A program made the position numbers and the translations under genes. Below are positions 45,666 to 64,000 of a DNA stretch of 64,000 nucleotides, piece after piece (within the stretch, counting starts at the first letter, position 1; the number at the start of each line of letters is the position of its first letter). The notes beneath the pieces were generated by a model. It did no database searches. It was given only the letters and a program-made list of their open reading frames with translations, and was not told where the DNA came from. Source of the stretch: Magicicada septendecula (taxonomy: Eukaryota > Arthropoda > Insecta > Hemiptera > Cicadidae); contig CM068367.1 in assembly GCA_034769895.1 (NCBI GenBank), positions 351,231,111-351,295,110 on the forward strand, written 5' to 3'.

Positions 45666-48170
45666 AATAACATGTAAATATGCACCGTAGTTGCTATAGA
45701 TTATCTTTCCGTCTTATTCTTGCTGCTCTGTACTGTCTTCAGATCAAACGATTCTACCGATTACATGTAAGCTATCTTCTGCAAGCACTACCGACCTAGC
45801 ATAGGCGGGATTCTACATGCTGAACGTTTCAACTGCACTTCAACGGATATTGGGGTTAAGCTACAAATGTTGAAAGAAGAATAAATTTTATATGTAAAGC
45901 AGTTTAATGTTATAAATACGGTAAACGGAATACGGAATATGTTTTCGTATGTTTGTGAGTGTCTGGTGTAGTCCAACCATATATGCAAATATTTCTAATA
46001 GTTTCTGTTCAGTCGTACGGTACACTCCAGTATTATGTGAAATAATAACAAGTAAGGACATCAATGGGACAATATACACCTTTTAACCAGCAAATACTGT
46101 CACCAAGCTTTAGAAACTCTTCAACTCTTACAAATTACTATGGATTTTTTATATGGAATATAGACAATCTGTTTATTTATACTTTCTGTCTGTTTTTTTA
46201 CGATCTTGTTTAAGCTTTAATTTTTAATTGCAAACCTAACAGTATAAGAAATGAACTTAGAGTGCGACACTGAAATGGAAATATATTTAAAAAATGGACG
46301 TTGTTATTGTCGATTGTAGATGGCGGTGCTCAGCAAAATCGATTTTGTTCTGTGTAGTTAGGAGAAATATCGAGATTCAGATATGTGATGTCATACAGCG
46401 ATGTCGTAACTATTGTAATCTTACCACCATGTAATTCGTTAAGTAATTATGTGATTAGGAACAAAACTAAATTAAATTTTAAATTAATCTATCAAAACCA
46501 CTGTTACTGCTATTTAATTAAACGTAATGTTTAACAAAATTGTTCTGACAGTTTTCATTAAGAGCAGAAAAATATTTTATTTGGATGTGATTAATCGAAT
46601 AGACTAAGGTAATTAGATTTTTCCATAACTTTTTGTTCTAGTGACGCAGAAGTTGTGTTTCAAATACAATTTAATTACTCCTACTAAATGAAATTAAATT
46701 CATTTCAAACAGTGAAATTACACTTTTATAAACTTTAGTTTTTCTAAATCATCACATGTAGCCTATGTAGTGTTAAACTGAAAATGGATTATTTCTGGAG
46801 TGCATATCAGGACTGTAATCTTTGACTGGAGTTGAAACAATCGTAATGGTTAAAGAGATTTACTTCTTTCGCTAGATATATATTAAAAGTTGTTTCTACT
46901 TAATATGAATATGAGCAATATTACAGTTAAAATGGAATAGTTAATATGTATATATCAAAAGCAAAACTTTCCGCTCTCTTCCTTACAGAGAAAGGGCTAT
47001 TGCTTTAATCTGCATTTTTAAAACAAGAAATTATGAAGCTTACACTGCTTAAAATAACAGCTTATAATTCCAAGGTCGGTGTCAAAGTGTATACAATTTT
47101 CCAGTTATAAGCCATAACATTCACCAATCCAGTCAGTTAGTCAGTAATTCTCAATCATATTCACCAGACGTTTTGTCTAGGAATTTGATGATAATCTTCA
47201 ATAACGTGCCAATCCTTTTCTGTAGTGGTCAGTCATCAGGACCATATCCAGAAATATATAATCATCAGCTAGCTAATCAAGAAAATTATCCTTACGTCTT
47301 CTAAACGTCTATAGGATGGCAATCAGTCACATCTCGAAGCAGCCCTGATGTTCGTTTATAACATTTCTCTTTACTGATACCAAATATTGTGTCGATATAC
47401 GGAGTTCGACAGACTTTTCCCCTCAGTTCCACGTCCCGCGTCCGACTGCTCGGAAGTGGAACTGAGGACTAGTGTAGAAGTGTTAAAAAAATCTACAAGA
47501 AAAGTCCCGATGATAGTAACGGTTTGTCTTGATCGCTATCAGATATAGTTGAGCCTCTCTGGTACCTTCGCAACATGTGAAAGGCCAATATTGGAACAAT
47601 ACCTCGTTTGAAATGCGAATTGTGAAACTGTAGGTCAGTTAGCAGATGTACATTGACTTATGCAGGTCTCCTGCAATTGGCCAGACCTGCTACTGTGAAC
47701 AGCATGAAAAGCGGGGGAAAGAAAACCACTAGTATATTTCTTTTGTATGTGTAAACAATAAATAACAATTGAAAACTTAGCACCAATAATTTACTTTTAT
47801 TAGTTATCTTATTTGCATGTCACAGTTATACATCACAACAGTTTATTACGATATGTAGATTATATGGTATCATAAAGAACTGGACAACGCTCAGAAAATA
47901 GTTTGAAGTATACAACAATTTTATAAAGAGTAACAAGAAAGTGTATTAATTTTCACATTACAAAAATTTGAAATGTCGTTAGAGTTTACGTGGTAGATTT
48001 AAGTCCATATATTGCCTCGTGTACATACGTCTACCACATACACGTATATACGCTGACATTACTATTTTTTACTAACTTTAAGTAAAATTTATGAAGATCT
48101 TAGAAAAACACCAATCTTTGTTGTAAGACACAGTCACAGTCGAAACATGGCTTCCACAACAGTGATTCTC
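45666..48170. other. No gene seen; possible distal 3' flank of the minus-strand gene
   Basis: AT-rich. The only structure noted is a perfect 12-bp hairpin CCTCAGTTCCAC/GTGGAACTGAGG at 47421-47432 and 47456-47467. Confidence 0.4.
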
Positions 48171-48174
48171 TACA

Positions 48175-48347
48175 AACACCTATTCACAATGTTTATTGTA
48201 TTAACAGAATAAACATTATTTGTTTTACACATTTGTAGTGCATAAATAACACATATTATGTGGAACAGACGAACGTGCGTAGAGTTTGTTGTTCCCACGA
48301 GAAGAATGAAGAAAGTTATCAGCAAGATTTTAAAACAATGTTTACAT
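48175..48347 (-). other. Putative 3' UTR of the minus-strand gene
   Basis: It follows the TAA at 48348-48350. An AATAAA on the minus strand at 48192-48197 is a candidate polyadenylation signal; other AT-rich candidates lie further down. Confidence 0.4.
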
Positions 48348-62175
<13,828 letters not shown>

Positions 62176-62871
62176 CTACACACATGCTTGGATTTTACAC
62201 AGGTAACAATTAGACACACTACTGGGCATACACATCACAATGTACATAACAAATGTTTTACTCAAATTGACTAAAGTAACATGTTTGTTTATATAACATA
62301 TTAAAATAATTTAAATAAATAATGCATACTTTTTGATAGAATAAATATTTTATAAATAGCAGGTTTCTTATTTTATATATGGATTTTAAATTTTGGTTAA
62401 ATGTTTTTTTTTGTTAGATAATATATGAGAATGTTGTGTAAAAGTTAAGCAGTATATAAGTAATTAGGTGAATAAATATGTAAATATGACGCAGTGGAAG
62501 ATAATAAATGAGATGGAATTAAATGTAAATAAGTGAATCAATTGTAGGCGTTAGAAAACATTTGTTATATAGCAGTTAACGATCCAAAGAAGAACAGAGT
62601 TTAGACGCTGGAACATGAATAAAGAGACATAGCGTTATTACAAGGTGATCACTTGTGGGATTCAAACTGTGCACTAGGAGCACACTGGATGCATGCAAAC
62701 TGACAACACATTATAATTCTACACCACGTAGCACTAATCAAATACGTATAATAACTAAAATCAAATAAAATAATATTCCTTCTAAATAAACTATAGTTGG
62801 AAACGGTTTATGTTATAAACTTAAAAATTTTCTATATAAGTAACTCGACGTTTCTTGCAGTAATTATATAA
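62176..62871. other. Intron or 5' flank, no exon seen
   Basis: AT-rich. No upstream exon of the host gene with an ATG and a donor was recognised here. Confidence 0.4.
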
Positions 62872-62933
62872 TTTGTGATGTTATTCAATTTGTTTCTTCT
62901 GAAAGTAGTATAATTTCGTATATTCTTTTTAAC

Positions 62934-62977
62934 ACCTGACGCACGTTTCACTGAAAAATATCAGTATCATCAGAGGT
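62934..62977 (-). ncRNA. Hammerhead-ribozyme-like motif, left arm of IR-C
   Basis: Minus strand ACCT, CTGATGA, U, ACTGA..TCAGT (helix II), GAAA, CGTGCG (helix III, 2 bp), UC, AGGT. Helix I is 4 bp and every conserved core residue is present. Confidence 0.78.
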
Positions 62978-63021
62978 TTGTAAGTAAAAATCTCTTACAA
63001 ATTTTTAATTTTTACTTACAA

Positions 63022-63065
63022 ACCTCTGATGATACTGATATTTTTCAGTGAAACGTGCGTCAGGT
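63022..63065 (+). ncRNA. Hammerhead-ribozyme-like motif, right arm of IR-C
   Basis: Exact inverted copy of 62934-62977. CTGATGA lies at 63026-63032. Both arms keep an intact core, unlike IR-B. Confidence 0.78.
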
Positions 63066-63379
63066 GTTAAAAAGAATATACGAAATTATACTACTTGCAG
63101 AAGAAACAAATTGAATAACATCACAAACTTAAAAATATATTAAAATAAATTTTAAAATGTCATAATCCTAAATTATTTAATTCATACGTTAAATATGTTT
63201 CAAAGAAATGCATCAATTTAAATAGCTATTTCTGGGAACTTATAACAAGCGTACTAAACGTTATTAAGCTAATTAAATTGAAACGTAGGAAAATTAATTT
63301 AACCGAACAAACCGCTATGAATAGATGAACGTCCTACATAATAATAAAGAATATTCAAGCATAAACTTACTATCATTAC

Positions 63380-63381
<2 letters not shown>

Positions 63382-63454
<73 letters not shown>

Positions 63455-63481
63455 TAACAATAATAATAATAATAATAATAA
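63382..63481. repeat. (AAT)n microsatellite, about 100 bp
   Basis: AAT/ATT repeat with one interruption (aatataacaataat at about 63451). The Tyr and Leu runs it encodes are artefacts. Confidence 0.98.
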
Positions 63482-64000
63482 GGTAAGAAAAAAAGCACAA
63501 CTCATTGGTATCTCAGGTCCTCTTTCCTATAGTTTTAGAAGTGTATTCCAAGAAAAAAGAAACAAATATTAACACTTATCTTTAGAAATTAAAAGTATGT
63601 GGAAGGTCGAAAAGGTAACAGTGAACCCAGTCATAATTTCTGTCAAAGTACTCATTTAGAAATTACAGAAATCAGTAATCTTGGATAACTGTCATACAGT
63701 TCGCAAAATATTAGGAGAGGAGTTCTGGTAAATTTGGTATCCTAATAACCCGTTCACCATGAGAGAAACCAACCTATGGTTGTAAAAAATTGTACGATGG
63801 TGATGATGGTTACAATTTGGCGCTTCAGCGTGCCAGTTGTTAATTTACGCCAATTGAAGCGTAGGCAGTGGCTTTTGTTTAGTGAATGTGGCCAACGCTA
63901 TAAGGCTTTGGAAGGCGTTAATTGCAGATAAATTGCACAAATCACATTGCCGCAATTAAAAATAGTGCGAGCTGTAATGTTATTATAATAATCATTTTGG
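63482..64000. other. No recognised gene to the window end
   Basis: Mixed-composition DNA with short direct and inverted phrases (ccaattgaagcg, ggcgcttcagcgtgcc). No exon with an ATG and donor was supported, so the host gene's start is unplaced. Confidence 0.4.

Larger units (their letters stand above)
62872..63127. mobile_element. Head-to-head hairpin element with hammerhead-like arms (IR-C)
   Basis: Two 120-bp arms (62872-62991 and 63008-63127) are inverted with one mismatch seen, around a 16-nt loop. Noncoding, 256 bp in all. Sequence is unrelated to IR-B, but the architecture is the same: a hammerhead-like core in each arm, facing outward. Confidence 0.9.

Noticed and set aside
47421..47467. 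12-bp perfect hairpin as a possible terminator or microRNA
   Set aside because: The stem is too short for a microRNA precursor, and no transcript is evident.

Overview
The window is animal nuclear DNA, most likely from an insect with a large, repeat-rich genome. The evidence is AT-rich sequence, spliced exons with canonical GT..AG borders and long introns, and transposons typical of arthropods: BEL/Pao, Penelope-like, RTE- and Jockey-like LINEs, DDE_3/mariner, hAT MITEs and Helentron/HINE-like elements. A more precise taxon cannot be read from the sequence.

Layout. 1-9700: LINE 3' ends (1-265, 7600-7885), a decayed Penelope-like element (PLE; 1920-4080), two hAT-type MITEs (4591-5142 with an exact 8-bp TSD, 6833-7326) and a DDE_3 transposase relic (8460-9390). 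9735-16539: a young BEL/Pao LTR retrotransposon with 522-bp LTRs differing at only 4 sites and TSD ACACT. Its polyprotein stops inside the integrase. It landed in one arm of a 40-bp-arm palindrome. 18835-33057: a nest of insertions. The outermost layer looks like a Tc1/mariner-type element with TA flanks. Inside it are about 14 kb of HINE-like elements carrying about 50 copies of a ~160-bp core repeat, several inserted inside one another. One core monomer holds a PLE with 16-bp TSDs and perfect 121-bp terminal inverted repeats. 37060-40760: short tandem repeats, a LINE RT fragment, a second related PLE with a 5' inversion, and a long hairpin element. 48348-62175 (minus strand): seven exons, including one optional 42-nt microexon, of a real host gene whose 5' end lies beyond the window. 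It encodes a basic Tyr/Pro-rich region followed by a long AEEERK-type charged helix, and the best (tentative) guess is a myofilin-like insect thick-filament protein. Its introns hold a Jockey-type LINE relic and a 119-unit AC microsatellite. 62872-63127: a second hairpin element.

The most interesting pattern is hammerhead-ribozyme-like cores of the small-helix-III type. They recur in at least five unrelated sequence contexts: all three PLEs, two free-standing inverted-repeat hairpins with the motif in both arms, one single-arm relic, and the long 3' end of the HINE-like family. Hammerheads in PLEs are known. The compact head-to-head hairpins (40373-40756 and 62872-63127) and the ribozyme-like segment inside a HINE 3' end are the candidates for something undescribed. 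All calls are from reading the sequence; no search, folding program or alignment was run.
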